The position numbers were made by a program, and so were the translations under genes. Positions 1 to 7,393 of a stretch of 12,269 nucleotides of DNA are shown here, one piece after another. Position 1 is the stretch's first letter, and the number at the start of each line of letters is the position of its first letter. This DNA comes from Alistipes sp. (GTDB taxonomy: Bacteria > Bacteroidota > Bacteroidia > Bacteroidales > Rikenellaceae): NCBI GenBank assembly GCA_020026435.1, contig JAHHQK010000053.1:1-12269 (forward strand), given 5' to 3'. The notes beneath the pieces are model-generated. The model did no database searches. It saw nothing but the letters and a program-made list of their open reading frames with translations, and was not told where the DNA came from.

Positions 1-724
1 ACGCCCCGGCACCGAGATGCAGTGGTGGAACGAGTGGAAGAACACCCGTATGGCCTGGCACCGTGCCCTGGGCTTCGGTGACGAGAACTACCAGTTCCAC
101 GACCACGACAAGCTGGCCCACTACGCCAACGCCGCAACCGATATCGAGTACAAGTTCCCGTTCGGATTCAAGGAGGTGGAGGGTATCCACTCGCGTACGG
201 ACTTCGACCTGAGCAGCCATCAGAAGTTCTCGGGCAAGAAGATCCAGTACTTCGATCCCGAGACGGGCGAAAGCTACGTTCCCTATGTGGTCGAGACTTC
301 GATCGGTGTGGACCGTATGTTCCTTCAGGTGATGTCGGCCGCCTACCACGAGGAGCAGCTCGAAAAGGATTCGCGCGTGGTGCTGCGTCTGCCCGCCTGC
401 CTCGCTCCGGTCAAGGCCGCCATCCTGCCGCTCGTGAAGAAGGACGGTATGCCCGAGAAGGCTCAGGAGGTGGTCAACCTGCTGAAATATGATTTCAACG
501 TGGTTTACGACGAGAAGGATTCGGTCGGCAAGCGTTACCGCCGTCAGGATGCCATCGGTACTCCGTTCTGCATCACGATCGACGGTCAGACCCTCGAGGA
601 CAACACCGTGACGGTACGTCACCGCGACACGATGGTTCAGGAGCGTGTTTCGATCGATCAGCTCTACCACATGGTCGAGGAGGAGTGCTCGTATCGCAAA
701 CTCTACAAGAAACTCAACCTGTAA
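1..724 (+). CDS. glyS: Glycyl-tRNA synthetase (class II, dimeric type), 3' part
   Basis: The reading frame is open from base 2 and gives the last 240 residues; the N-terminal half lies outside the window. The enzyme charges tRNA-Gly with glycine in the cytoplasm. The visible part starts inside the class II catalytic core (RPGTEMQWWNEW) and includes the HSRTDFDLSSHQ segment and the motif 3 region ETSIGVDRMFL, whose arginine normally contacts ATP. The C-terminal anticodon-binding domain of the HisRS/GlyRS/ThrRS/ProRS type follows, starting near VLRLPACLAPVKAAILPL and ending in the RYRRQDAIGTPFCITID and TVTVRHRDTM strands. This is the single-chain homodimeric enzyme also found in eukaryotes and archaea, not the alpha2/beta2 GlyQ/GlyS form. 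The stop is TAA at 722-724. Downstream genes follow within a few bases, so it is probably the upstream gene of an operon with the small membrane protein and ruvX. Identity is secure. Confidence 0.95.
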   Translation, partial: RPGTEMQWWNEWKNTRMAWHRALGFGDENYQFHDHDKLAHYANAATDIEYKFPFGFKEVEGIHSRTDFDLSSHQKFSGKKIQYFDPETGESYVPYVVETSIGVDRMFLQVMSAAYHEEQLEKDSRVVLRLPACLAPVKAAILPLVKKDGMPEKAQEVVNLLKYDFNVVYDEKDSVGKRYRRQDAIGTPFCITIDGQTLEDNTVTVRHRDTMVQERVSIDQLYHMVEEECSYRKLYKKLNL

Positions 725-728
725 TCCG

Positions 729-845
729 ATGACAGCTAAGAAAAGCACCCGTTGGGGACACCGCATCCTGATCATCGGACTGTTTTTGGTTGCGGCTTTC
801 GCCGTCGGTTACGCCATAGGACGGATTGCAGCATTGACCTTCTGA
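729..845 (+). CDS. Small single-helix membrane protein, 38 aa (hypothetical)
   Basis: A short frame starts at ATG 729, four bases after the glyS stop, and ends with TGA at 843-845, two bases before the ruvX start. The N-terminus is short and basic (MTAKKSTRWGHR), followed by a hydrophobic helix over about residues 13-31 (ILIIGLFLVAAFAVGYAIG) and a short tail, RIAALTF. By the positive-inside rule the N-terminus should be cytoplasmic. The helix holds a GYAIG (GxxxG) motif that could support helix packing. The same frame is open further upstream inside glyS, but that part is arginine/serine-rich out-of-frame sequence, so the start at 729 is preferred. Tight spacing on both sides suggests translational coupling within a glyS-smORF-ruvX operon. 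I do not recognise the family and assign no function. A chance frame is possible, but spacing and composition argue for a real gene. Confidence 0.6.
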   Translation: MTAKKSTRWGHRILIIGLFLVAAFAVGYAIGRIAALTF

Positions 846-847
846 TT

Positions 848-1264
848 ATGGGACGAATTCTGGCTATAGATTACGGAACAAAACGTACGGGGATCGCGGT
901 GAGCGATCCCCTGCGTATTATAGCGAACGGACTGGAGACGGTCGATACCAAGGGGCTGGAGAAATGGCTCGCGGAGTATTTTGCGCGGGAGGATGTCTCG
1001 ACGATCGTGTTGGGCAAACCCTCCAAAATGAACAACACCCCCTCGGAGACGTGGCGGTTCATCGAACCGCTGGCCGGACGTCTGCGCCGCGCCTATCCCG
1101 ACAAGGAGGTGGTCTTCTACGACGAACGCCTCACCTCGGTCATCGCCCATCAGACGATACTGGCCAGCGGCATCGGCAAGATGGCACGCCGCGACCGTGC
1201 GCTGGTCGACAAGATCTCGGCCACGATCATCCTTCAGGGCTACATGGATTCCGCAAACCGTTAA
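848..1264 (+). CDS. ruvX: RuvX/YqgF family putative Holliday junction resolvase / pre-16S rRNA nuclease
   Basis: A 138-residue protein with an RNase H-like fold, the usual length for this family. Visible motifs are ILAIDYGTKRTGIAVSD at residues 4-20 (with the catalytic-type Asp8), VLGKPSKMNNTPSE at 54-67, FYDERLTS at 90-97 (Glu93) and DKISATIILQ at 121-130 (Asp121). These acidic positions are the expected metal-binding set. The family was proposed as a Holliday junction resolvase, and the E. coli member YqgF is linked to maturation of the 16S rRNA 5' end; which role applies here cannot be told from sequence. The start at 848 is chosen because the conserved N-terminal strand begins there; a longer in-frame start at 752 would add unrelated residues overlapping the small membrane gene. 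It follows that gene by two bases and is probably co-transcribed with it. Confidence 0.93.
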   Translation: MGRILAIDYGTKRTGIAVSDPLRIIANGLETVDTKGLEKWLAEYFAREDVSTIVLGKPSKMNNTPSETWRFIEPLAGRLRRAYPDKEVVFYDERLTSVIAHQTILASGIGKMARRDRALVDKISATIILQGYMDSANR

Positions 1265-1282
1265 GCCCTTGGGCAGGGAGAC

Positions 1283-1313
1283 TTTCAAAAGAACAAGATT
1301 TTGAGTATCTTTG
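1283..1313 (+). promoter_or_regulatory. Bacteroidetes-type promoter for def
   Basis: TATCTTTG at 1306-1313 matches the -7 consensus TAnnTTTG. TTTC at 1283-1286 stands in for the -33 element with 19 bp between them. It lies in the 81-bp gap between ruvX and def and would start transcription about 25-30 bases before the def ATG. The -33 match is imperfect. Confidence 0.55.
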
Positions 1314-1345
1314 CCCCGAAAAACGAATTTAATCCGAAAAGAACT

Positions 1346-1894
1346 ATGATATATCCTATTGTCGTCTATGGTGACGAGGTGCTGCGCAAGCACTGCGAAG
1401 AGATCACTCCCGAGTTTGAGAACCTGCCCAAACTCATCGAAGACATGTTCCTCACACTGGAGGAGGCCGAAGGCGTAGGTCTGGCCGCCCCTCAGATCGG
1501 CAAGGACATCCGCCTGTTCATCGTCGACTGCACGCCCTGGGCCGAGGAGGATCCCTCGTGTGCCGACTACAAGAAAGCCTTCATCAACCCCGAGCTGTAC
1601 TACCGCTCGCCCGAGACGAAGAGCTACACCGAGGGTTGCCTTTCGCTGCCGGGCCTCAACGCCAATGTGCAGCGTTCGCTGACGGTGCGCATGCGTTATC
1701 TCGACACCGACTTCAAGGAGCATGACGAGGAATTCACGGGTCTCAAGGCGTGGGTACTCCAGCACGAGTACGACCATCTGGAGGGCATAGTCTTCACGGA
1801 CCGTGTAGCCCCGATCCGCCGCAACCTGCTCAAGGGCAAGCTGCTCAACCTGGCCAAGGGCAAGTACCGCTGCTCCTACAAGACCCGCCGATAA
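1346..1894 (+). CDS. def: Peptide deformylase
   Basis: A 182-residue metalloenzyme that removes the N-formyl group from the initiator methionine of new proteins in the cytoplasm. All three signature motifs are intact: GVGLAAPQIG at residues 43-52, EGCLSLPG at 96-103 (Cys98 binds the metal) and QHEYDHLEG at 139-147 (His140 and His144 bind the metal, Glu141 is catalytic). Length is typical. The start at 1346 (MIYPIVVYGD) is chosen because deformylases begin with such a strand and because an upstream in-frame ATG at 1301 overlaps the likely promoter. It has its own promoter after ruvX and ends 50 bp before a strong bidirectional terminator. A small inverted repeat, TTTAC-ggtc-GTAAA (1895-1908), directly follows the TAA stop; it has no T-run, and its role, if any, is unknown. 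Confidence 0.96.
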   Translation: MIYPIVVYGDEVLRKHCEEITPEFENLPKLIEDMFLTLEEAEGVGLAAPQIGKDIRLFIVDCTPWAEEDPSCADYKKAFINPELYYRSPETKSYTEGCLSLPGLNANVQRSLTVRMRYLDTDFKEHDEEFTGLKAWVLQHEYDHLEGIVFTDRVAPIRRNLLKGKLLNLAKGKYRCSYKTRR

Positions 1895-1944
1895 TTTACG
1901 GTCGTAAATCGGGATCGAACAAGGAATCGGACTCGAGAAGCGCA

Positions 1945-1992
1945 AAAAAACAGAGACAGAACCTGTCATGACAGGTTCTGTCTCTGTTTTTT
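1945..1992. terminator. Perfect 48-bp palindrome, bidirectional terminator between def and fbp
   Basis: Both 24-base arms match perfectly around the centre at 1968/1969 (core CAGAGACAGAACCTGTCA and its reverse complement), with six A at the left edge and six T at the right. The hairpin therefore ends in a U-run whichever strand is transcribed. It lies 50 bp after the def stop and 63 bp after the convergent fbp stop, which is where a shared intrinsic terminator is expected. There is no spacer between the arms, so the RNA loop must be made from the central CATG or a slightly larger opening. Confidence 0.9.
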
Positions 1993-2055
1993 GTATCGCT
2001 TAGGTGGAAAAGAGTTCCTTAGGGCAACCCCACCCCACTTTCTTCCGGGATCGTT

Positions 2056-4044
2056 TTACTTGCGTTCCTTGATCACGCCACTGCGGTAAGCCACCAGCAG
2101 GCGTTTCAGCTCGTCAACCTGACGCTGCAGCTCCTTGCCGCAGGTAGTGTCCCTCACGGTGATGCGCGAGAGAAGAGTCTCGACCACAAACTTCGTCGAG
2201 ATGATGTCGCGCCCCTCCTCGATGGCCTTGCGCCTCGACTCGAAGGGCTGGTGCTGGACAAGCTGCAAACCGTGGGAGTTGTAGATGAGCGTATATCCGG
2301 CAATGCCCGTCTGTGCCTGGTAGGCCTTGGAGAATCCGCCGTCGATCATCAGCAGACGGCCGCCCGCCTTGATCGGGCTTTCGCCCTTGCCGCTCTTGAC
2401 GGGAATATGCCCCGAGATGATGTGCGACGCGGAAGGCTCCAGCCCGAACGATGAGAGAATCATCGCACAGGCCTGGGGATCCTCCATGTGGTGGTAGTAG
2501 AATCCCTTGTGTTCCTTGCCCGCCTCCTTGTCGTCGATAAAATAATTCTCGAAGGTAGCCATCTTGTCCTTGTCGAACAGGGGCGAATCGGTGCCGCACC
2601 ACAGATACCACATATAATCCAACGCCTGGTCGTGCGTCTCCGTGTCCTTCTCCCCGAAGTAGGCCTCGCGGGCCAGACGGTCGACCTTGTCCAGCAGATC
2701 GCGCCCCGAGAGCACCTTGCCGCAGATCTTCACGGGCTTGAACCCGCCCTGGGCCGTCATCGGGATCGAGGCATGATACATGAGGTTGGAATTGAGCACC
2801 AGGTAGAGACTGCCCTTGTTGTAGAGCAGGCGGATGTGTTTCTGCAACTTCTCGCTGTTGCGGAACGACATCCTCAACTGCTGCATCACCTCCTGCTCGT
2901 CAGCCGAAAGCTCGTAGGGATTCGCAGGATCGACGGTCGGGAAATTCACGTCGTTGAGTTTGTAGCGTTTGCCGTCCAGCTCGATCTCCCCGCGCTCGAA
3001 ATCCATGCGGTGGAGCAGACGGCGTTTCTCCATCTCGTACTCGGGGTGTTTCTCGATGAGCTGCCCCTCCAGCTTGAACTGTATGACGGCAATCGCCTTG
3101 TGCATTTGGGCCGTCAGACGGGCATCGCGCTCGTCGAGGCGGTTCGACTGCAACATCCTGGGGTATAACTTTTTGCAGGGATCCTCCCCGTACGTCTCCA
3201 TCGCAAAACGGGCCAGGGGCAGGAGGTTAATTCCGTAGCCGTTCTCCAGCACGTCAAGATTGGCATAGCGCGCCGAAATACGCAGCACGTTGGCAATCGA
3301 CGCCGAGTTTCCGGCCGCGGCACCCATCCACAGGATGTCGTGATTACCCCACTGAATATCGAAATTGTGGTACTTGAGCAGCGTGTCGAGTATGATATGC
3401 GGACCGGGTCCGCGGTCGAAGATATCTCCGATGATGTGCAGGCGGTCGATCGTCAGACGCTGGATCACATGACTGATGGCCGCGATGAATTCATCGGCCG
3501 CACCCACCGAAATGATCGATTGGAGGATGGCATTGAAGTAATCCTGCTTGTTGACCATGTCGCGCGACCCGGATTCGTGCAGCAGCTCCTGGATGACGTA
3601 GGCAAAATCCTCGGGCAGAGCCTTCTTGACCTTCGAGCGGGTATATTTGGTCGAGACGTTACGGCACACCTCCACCAACTGGTTCATCGTGATGTGATAC
3701 CAGTCGTTGATGTCCTTCTCCTGACGTTTGACCAGTTCGAGTTTCTCCTCGGGGTAGTAGATCAAGGTGCAGAGTTCACGTTTCTCGGCCTCGCGCAGGG
3801 TGTGGCCGAAGATCTCCTCCACCTTCTGACGGATCACGCCCGAGGCGTTTTTCAACACGTGCTGAAATGCCTTGAACTCTCCGTGGAGATCGGTCAGAAA
3901 GTGTTCCGTACCCTTCGGGAGGTTCATGATGGCCTCCAGGTTGACGATCTCGGTGGCAGCATCGGAGATGGTCGGAAATTTCTGGGCCATCAGATCGAGA
4001 AATCTCAACTCCTCGGTCGTGTAATTATCTTGTATCGATGACAT
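2056..4044 (-). CDS. fbp: Fructose-1,6-bisphosphatase, class III
   Basis: A 662-residue enzyme that hydrolyses fructose 1,6-bisphosphate to fructose 6-phosphate, the committed gluconeogenic step. It belongs to the class III family known from Bacillus and Bacteroides, which has a calcineurin-like metallophosphatase fold and no similarity to the E. coli class I enzyme. Metal-site motifs are TDLHGEF at residues 51-57 (Asp52, His54), GDIFDRG at 206-212, GNHD at 233-236, LMYHASIP at 421-428 (His424) and SGHIPVK at 544-550 (His546). The long insert between 240 and 420 and the overall length are normal for the class. The start ATG (complement of 4042-4044) gives the usual N-terminus ahead of the first metal motif. 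Its upstream neighbour on the same strand is an AraC regulator 280 bp away, so fbp is probably transcribed alone and ends at the palindromic terminator. Confidence 0.96.
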   Translation of the reverse strand: MSSIQDNYTTEELRFLDLMAQKFPTISDAATEIVNLEAIMNLPKGTEHFLTDLHGEFKAFQHVLKNASGVIRQKVEEIFGHTLREAEKRELCTLIYYPEEKLELVKRQEKDINDWYHITMNQLVEVCRNVSTKYTRSKVKKALPEDFAYVIQELLHESGSRDMVNKQDYFNAILQSIISVGAADEFIAAISHVIQRLTIDRLHIIGDIFDRGPGPHIILDTLLKYHNFDIQWGNHDILWMGAAAGNSASIANVLRISARYANLDVLENGYGINLLPLARFAMETYGEDPCKKLYPRMLQSNRLDERDARLTAQMHKAIAVIQFKLEGQLIEKHPEYEMEKRRLLHRMDFERGEIELDGKRYKLNDVNFPTVDPANPYELSADEQEVMQQLRMSFRNSEKLQKHIRLLYNKGSLYLVLNSNLMYHASIPMTAQGGFKPVKICGKVLSGRDLLDKVDRLAREAYFGEKDTETHDQALDYMWYLWCGTDSPLFDKDKMATFENYFIDDKEAGKEHKGFYYHHMEDPQACAMILSSFGLEPSASHIISGHIPVKSGKGESPIKAGGRLLMIDGGFSKAYQAQTGIAGYTLIYNSHGLQLVQHQPFESRRKAIEEGRDIISTKFVVETLLSRITVRDTTCGKELQRQVDELKRLLVAYRSGVIKERK

Positions 4045-4324
4045 GATGGACTATAAATTTGCCATGAAGTTACGTATTTATCCGCCTTTACGCAAATCCT
4101 CCGCTCCGACCGATAAATCTTCTCGGCCGCAAGGAATGCCTGCGGCGGCTTCATGGGATGAATATTCTTTTTCGGGAACGGCCGGCAATCGGCCTTCATA
4201 TTATATAAATAGGTATAGGGAGACAGACGCTCCGGCCCCATCCGCCTTGGCGAACGGTGCAGATTCGATCCGTATCCGATGATCTCTGAAAAAGACAGGA
4301 CGAGTGCCTTCCCCCACCGGACGG
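4045..4324. other. Intergenic region between the araC-type gene and fbp
   Basis: These 280 bp hold no convincing gene. Short open frames exist on both strands (for example plus 4043-4282 and minus 4005-4241), but they overlap each other, lack family-like composition and probably arise by chance. Two small hairpins are visible: GCCGCA/TGCGGC at 4126-4146, with one bulged base and a second GG/CC step, and GGCCG-gcaat-CGGCC at 4180-4194. Neither is followed by a T-run on the minus strand, so no clear terminator for the regulator gene is seen. A TA-rich patch lies at 4197-4217. The region may carry fbp control sites, but no operator is recognisable. Confidence 0.6.
4065..4096 (-). promoter_or_regulatory. 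Possible promoter for fbp
   Basis: On the minus strand, TTTG (complement of 4093-4096) is followed after 20 bp by TAACTTCA (complement of 4065-4072), a partial match to TAnnTTTG that lacks the final TG. It would give a very short leader, about 15 bases. This is the best candidate I found in the gap, but a weak one. Confidence 0.3.
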
Positions 4325-5236
4325 CTACCCTTTACGCTTGTAGCGCGAAGGCGAGGTTCCGGTGTGTTGCTTGAAATACTTGCCGAAGAAGGACTGGGTC
4401 GAGAAATTCAGGTGATAGGCAATCTCCTGGATGCTCATTCCCGAATACTTGAGCAGGGACTTGGCCTCGAGGATCACCGACTCGTCGATCCATCGCGCGG
4501 CGGTCTTGCCGCTGACCTCCTTGACCACCGACGAGAGGTATTTGGGCGTGATGTTGAGCTGCTTGGCGTAGAAACTCACATTGCGTTCCTGCTTGTTGTA
4601 CTTCTCCAGCAGCGCCATGAACTCATCGAACAGCACCTCGCAACGTCCCTGTTTCATCTCGCCGGGCTGCTCGCGCTGGTTGATCTCGGTGATGATATAG
4701 AAGGCCGTCGTAAACAACGTGCGGATGATCTCGTGGCGGTAACGCTCCTTGTCGCTGCGGAGCATGGTCTTGATGAGCTGGAACAGTTGGCGGATCTCGT
4801 CGACATCCTGCTGTCGGACCTCCATGACGGGAGCCTTGCCGAAGCGCATATAGACGGGCAGCGACGTCGAAAGGTCGATCTGGATCTCGTTGACGAACGA
4901 TTTGGAGAAGGCCAAAAAGTAAGCCGCGGCATTGGACGAGCACTTTATCGTGCGGATGATGCTGTCGGGATTGAAGAATACGATGGTGTTGGGCTTGACG
5001 TGGTAATTCTGCATATCGATCGACACGGTGGCCTCACCGGCCATCATGATCACGGCCGAGAAACCGTCGATCGAGGCAGGATAGGTGCTCGTCGTGTTTT
5101 TCTGGGCATCGAGTGCCGTGATTACCAAGTCGTCCGAAAGATAGAACACATCGCTCATCTCCTTCTTGATGCGCGAAATCGAAACCTTGTGCAATCCCTC
5201 ACGCAAGTGGCGCGAAGATTTTCTCTCATCCGTCAT
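4325..5236 (-). CDS. AraC-family transcriptional regulator
   Basis: A 303-residue DNA-binding regulator with the usual two-part layout. Residues about 30-190 form a cupin-like sensing half, with strands around ITALDAQKN, FSAVIMMAGEATVSID and YHVKPNTIVFFNPDSI. Residues about 205-300 carry the paired helix-turn-helix domain: helix set one around NVSFYAKQLNITPKYLSSVV (219-238) and set two around SIQEIAYHLNFSTQSFFGKY (268-287), ending in the family signature GTSPSRYK. No membrane or histidine-kinase segment is present, so it is a classical one-component regulator and not a hybrid two-component protein. Ligand and targets are unknown. It has its own strong promoter and is downstream of the lipid kinase terminator, so it is probably monocistronic. 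Adjacent fbp is a possible target, but nothing in the sequence shows this. Confidence 0.92.
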   Translation of the reverse strand: MTDERKSSRHLREGLHKVSISRIKKEMSDVFYLSDDLVITALDAQKNTTSTYPASIDGFSAVIMMAGEATVSIDMQNYHVKPNTIVFFNPDSIIRTIKCSSNAAAYFLAFSKSFVNEIQIDLSTSLPVYMRFGKAPVMEVRQQDVDEIRQLFQLIKTMLRSDKERYRHEIIRTLFTTAFYIITEINQREQPGEMKQGRCEVLFDEFMALLEKYNKQERNVSFYAKQLNITPKYLSSVVKEVSGKTAARWIDESVILEAKSLLKYSGMSIQEIAYHLNFSTQSFFGKYFKQHTGTSPSRYKRKG

Positions 5237-5255
5237 ATAGTACTATTATTTACGA

Positions 5256-5286
5256 CAAAAGTAACAAAATTTGTCCGTTCCAACAA
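5256..5286 (-). promoter_or_regulatory. Bacteroidetes-type promoter for the AraC-family gene
   Basis: On the minus strand TACTTTTG (complement of 5256-5263) is an exact TAnnTTTG -7 element, and TTG (complement of 5284-5286) lies 20 bp upstream as the -33 element. It sits 19 bp ahead of the ATG, so the leader would be short and A/T-rich. Confidence 0.7.
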
Positions 5287-5322
5287 GACAAATCCGAGAA
5301 AACAGATCTCTTTTTTACACAA

Positions 5323-5360
5323 AAATGACGATTCGGAGCTGTGTTTCCGAATCGTCATTT
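5323..5360 (-). terminator. Intrinsic terminator of the apbE-lipid kinase operon
   Basis: A perfect 15-bp inverted repeat (AAATGACGATTCGGA at 5323-5337 and its complement at 5346-5360) with an 8-base loop. Read on the minus strand it is followed by TTTTTG. It lies 82 bases past the lipid kinase stop and ahead of the separately promoted regulator gene. Confidence 0.8.
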
Positions 5361-5442
5361 CAGCAAATACTGGTCTTTTTATCTTATTTTCAAGACTTTA
5401 ACCCTTATTTTCGGGAATTCGCCCCATGCTCCGCACGGGCGG

Positions 5443-6306
5443 CTACTTCGAGGGGCAGATCACACGCAGGGCTCCCGCCATACATTCGACATCGAGCGGG
5501 AAGCGCGCTCCGGCCTGTCCGTCGACATCGGTCGGCTCGTTGATCGTCGACACGATATTGATCTTGCGGGCACGCACATGACGCACGATCTTGGGGTTTC
5601 CGCCCATCAGGTAGTGTCCCATGGCCAGTGTCGAACGCAGGAAGTTCTTCTTCTCCAAGAGGATCATGTCAAACATTCCGTCCTTGATCGAGGAGCGACG
5701 GGCCAGGTGGAATCCTCCGGCCGTCTCGCCGTTGAAGATCAGCACCATCAGCGAATTAAAGTCAAACTCCTCACCGTCGGCCACCACCTTGAGCGGCACG
5801 GCGTGCATCGTGCGGAACTCCTTCGAGCCCTCGATGATGTAGGCCAGCTTGCCGATCTTGTGCTTGCGCTCGTCGGAGGTGCGCTGCGAGGTGGTCGTGA
5901 AGATACCGAACGAAAGGATGTTAACGAAGTAGCGGTCGTTGACCCGTCCACAGTCGATGCGCTCCTCATGGCCCGTGGCGATCTGACGGGCAGCCTCCAC
6001 CACGTCGTACGACATGCCGATGGCTCCGGCAAAATCGTTGGCCGTGCCTGCGGGAATCACGCCGATGGGGATATTCAACCCCTTGGCAAACATGGCATTG
6101 GTCACGAAATTCACCGTGCCGTCACCTCCGGCGGCCACCATCAGGTCGATCTGCTCGTTGCCGTCGAAGGGGTTTTTCCCGAAGTCGATCGTCTGGGGCT
6201 TCACCTCGTAGCCATGGTCGGACAGCGCCTTGCAGATCGTCTCGACATTACGCTCGATCCGGCCCTTGCCCGATTGGGGATTGTATAGGAATACAGCTTT
6301 TTTCAT
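5443..6306 (-). CDS. DagK-type lipid kinase (YegS/BmrU-like family)
   Basis: A 287-residue protein of the diacylglycerol kinase catalytic family, which phosphorylates a membrane lipid such as diacylglycerol or a related lipid alcohol using ATP. Visible motifs are NPQSGKG at residues 9-15, GGDGTVNF at 60-67 (the nucleotide-binding GGDGT core), PAGTANDF at 85-92 and IKDGMFD at 207-213 in the C-terminal beta-sandwich. The sequence begins directly with the first beta strand (MKKAVFLYNP), so the start is secure. There is no signal peptide or membrane segment; such enzymes act at the inner face of the membrane. It follows apbE by 18 bases and the two probably share a transcript. The true substrate (diacylglycerol, sphingoid base, phosphatidylglycerol or undecaprenol) cannot be inferred. 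Sphingolipid-making Bacteroidota make a sphingoid substrate conceivable, but that is speculation. Confidence 0.9.
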   Translation of the reverse strand: MKKAVFLYNPQSGKGRIERNVETICKALSDHGYEVKPQTIDFGKNPFDGNEQIDLMVAAGGDGTVNFVTNAMFAKGLNIPIGVIPAGTANDFAGAIGMSYDVVEAARQIATGHEERIDCGRVNDRYFVNILSFGIFTTTSQRTSDERKHKIGKLAYIIEGSKEFRTMHAVPLKVVADGEEFDFNSLMVLIFNGETAGGFHLARRSSIKDGMFDMILLEKKNFLRSTLAMGHYLMGGNPKIVRHVRARKINIVSTINEPTDVDGQAGARFPLDVECMAGALRVICPSK

Positions 6307-6324
6307 AAGTTGTCAGTTCTGGTT

Positions 6325-7335
6325 TTATTGCATGATCAGTTTTTTCATCTCCTCGGAGACATACTCCTCGTAGCCTCCGTCCTCCGAGCTGAGGATGAAG
6401 TAAACCTTCACCCCCGGCAGGGACTCCGCCTTTTGGATCGCCTTGTCGGCCCCCATTGCCAGGAACATTGTTCCCAAGGCATCGGCCTCGGCACAGGTCG
6501 GCGCCACAACCGTCACCGACAACAGACGCGAAAGCGCACTGTAACCCGTCCTGGGGTTGATCGTGTGGGCCACCTTCCTGCCTTCGGCCGAGAGGTAGAA
6601 ACGGCGGTAGTTGCCCGAAGTGGCCATTCCGCCCGAGGTCATCTGCACCCGTTTCTGAAGATATTCCCCGTCGGACATATTGCCGTCGAAGGGGGTCTCC
6701 ACACCGATGCGCCACCCCTCACCCCGGCTGTTCACCCCGCGGCAGAAGATCTCGCCGCCGATGTCGACGATGTAGTTCCGTCCGCCGAAACCCTCGACCA
6801 GAGCCGCCAGACGGTCCACGGCGTAGCCCTTGGCCACGGAGTTGAAGTCGAGTTGCACACGCGGATCGTCCTTGACCAGACGCCCGCCGACGATGCGCAC
6901 CTTGTCACGTCCGACAAATTGCAGCAGGGAGTCGACATTGGGATGCTCCAGCCCGTGCTTGCCGGCAAAGCCCCAAGCCTCGACCAGGGGTTTGACCGTC
7001 ACGTCGTAAAGGCCGTCACTCAGACGTCCGATGCTGTCGGCCAGGCGGAAATTGAAGCAGATATGACCATCCAGCGAGTCGGTCTCGTTGCGGTTGACGC
7101 GGCTCAGCAGCGACGACCTGTCGAAGATCGACATCGAGGCCTTCATCTCCCGGTCCAGTTCCATGGCTGCCGAATAGACCTCGCTCCGGGATACGGATGT
7201 GATGTCCGCGACGATCCTCATCCGGGTGCCGAGCATCGGTCCCTCGATAGTCATATAGTGGGGCATCCCTCCTCCGCAGGCCGTGGCCAGCAGGGTAGAC
7301 ACCCAGACAAAAAGTCCGAAAATGTTCTTTTTCAT
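6325..7335 (-). CDS. apbE: FAD:protein FMN transferase, lipoprotein form (ApbE)
   Basis: A 336-residue exported lipoprotein that transfers FMN from FAD to a threonine or serine of target proteins such as NqrB/NqrC or RnfG/RnfD on the outer side of the inner membrane. The N-terminus is a lipoprotein signal peptide ending in the lipobox LLATAC, with the lipidated Cys20 followed by GGG. Family motifs are MLGTRMRI at 34-41, DFNSVAKGYAVD at 163-174, YIVDIGGEI at 188-196, ATSGNYRRFY at 238-247, HTINPRTGY at 257-265 and ADALGTMF at 284-291, which includes the Mg-binding Asp/Thr region. The start at 7335 (MKKNIFGLF) is preferred over an in-frame ATG four codons upstream (7347) because it gives a standard signal peptide; either would work. 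No flavinylation target gene is in the window. It is the first gene of an operon with the lipid kinase. Confidence 0.94.
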   Translation of the reverse strand: MKKNIFGLFVWVSTLLATACGGGMPHYMTIEGPMLGTRMRIVADITSVSRSEVYSAAMELDREMKASMSIFDRSSLLSRVNRNETDSLDGHICFNFRLADSIGRLSDGLYDVTVKPLVEAWGFAGKHGLEHPNVDSLLQFVGRDKVRIVGGRLVKDDPRVQLDFNSVAKGYAVDRLAALVEGFGGRNYIVDIGGEIFCRGVNSRGEGWRIGVETPFDGNMSDGEYLQKRVQMTSGGMATSGNYRRFYLSAEGRKVAHTINPRTGYSALSRLLSVTVVAPTCAEADALGTMFLAMGADKAIQKAESLPGVKVYFILSSEDGGYEEYVSEEMKKLIMQ

Positions 7336-7360
7336 GGGGATAATCATTACATTCGAGCAA

Positions 7361-7393
7361 CAAAATTAGTGATTTTTGCGGGAGGAAAACAAA
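7361..7393 (-). promoter_or_regulatory. Bacteroidetes-type promoter for apbE and the lipid kinase
   Basis: On the minus strand TAATTTTG (complement of 7361-7368) exactly fits TAnnTTTG. TTTG (complement of 7390-7393) lies 21 bp upstream as the -33 box. Transcription would start about 20 bases before the apbE start codon and diverge from the rpsO promoter. Confidence 0.7.

Noticed and set aside
809..1969. 386-codon open frame on the minus strand across ruvX and def
   Set aside because: It covers two well-supported plus-strand genes, begins inside the terminator palindrome and resembles no family.
4043..4282. 79-codon plus-strand frame in the gap upstream of fbp, with a TAAATTTG motif at 4054-4061
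   Set aside because: The composition is not protein-like, it overlaps a similar frame on the other strand, and the motif lies inside the frame, not ahead of it. The match is expected by chance in A/T-rich DNA.
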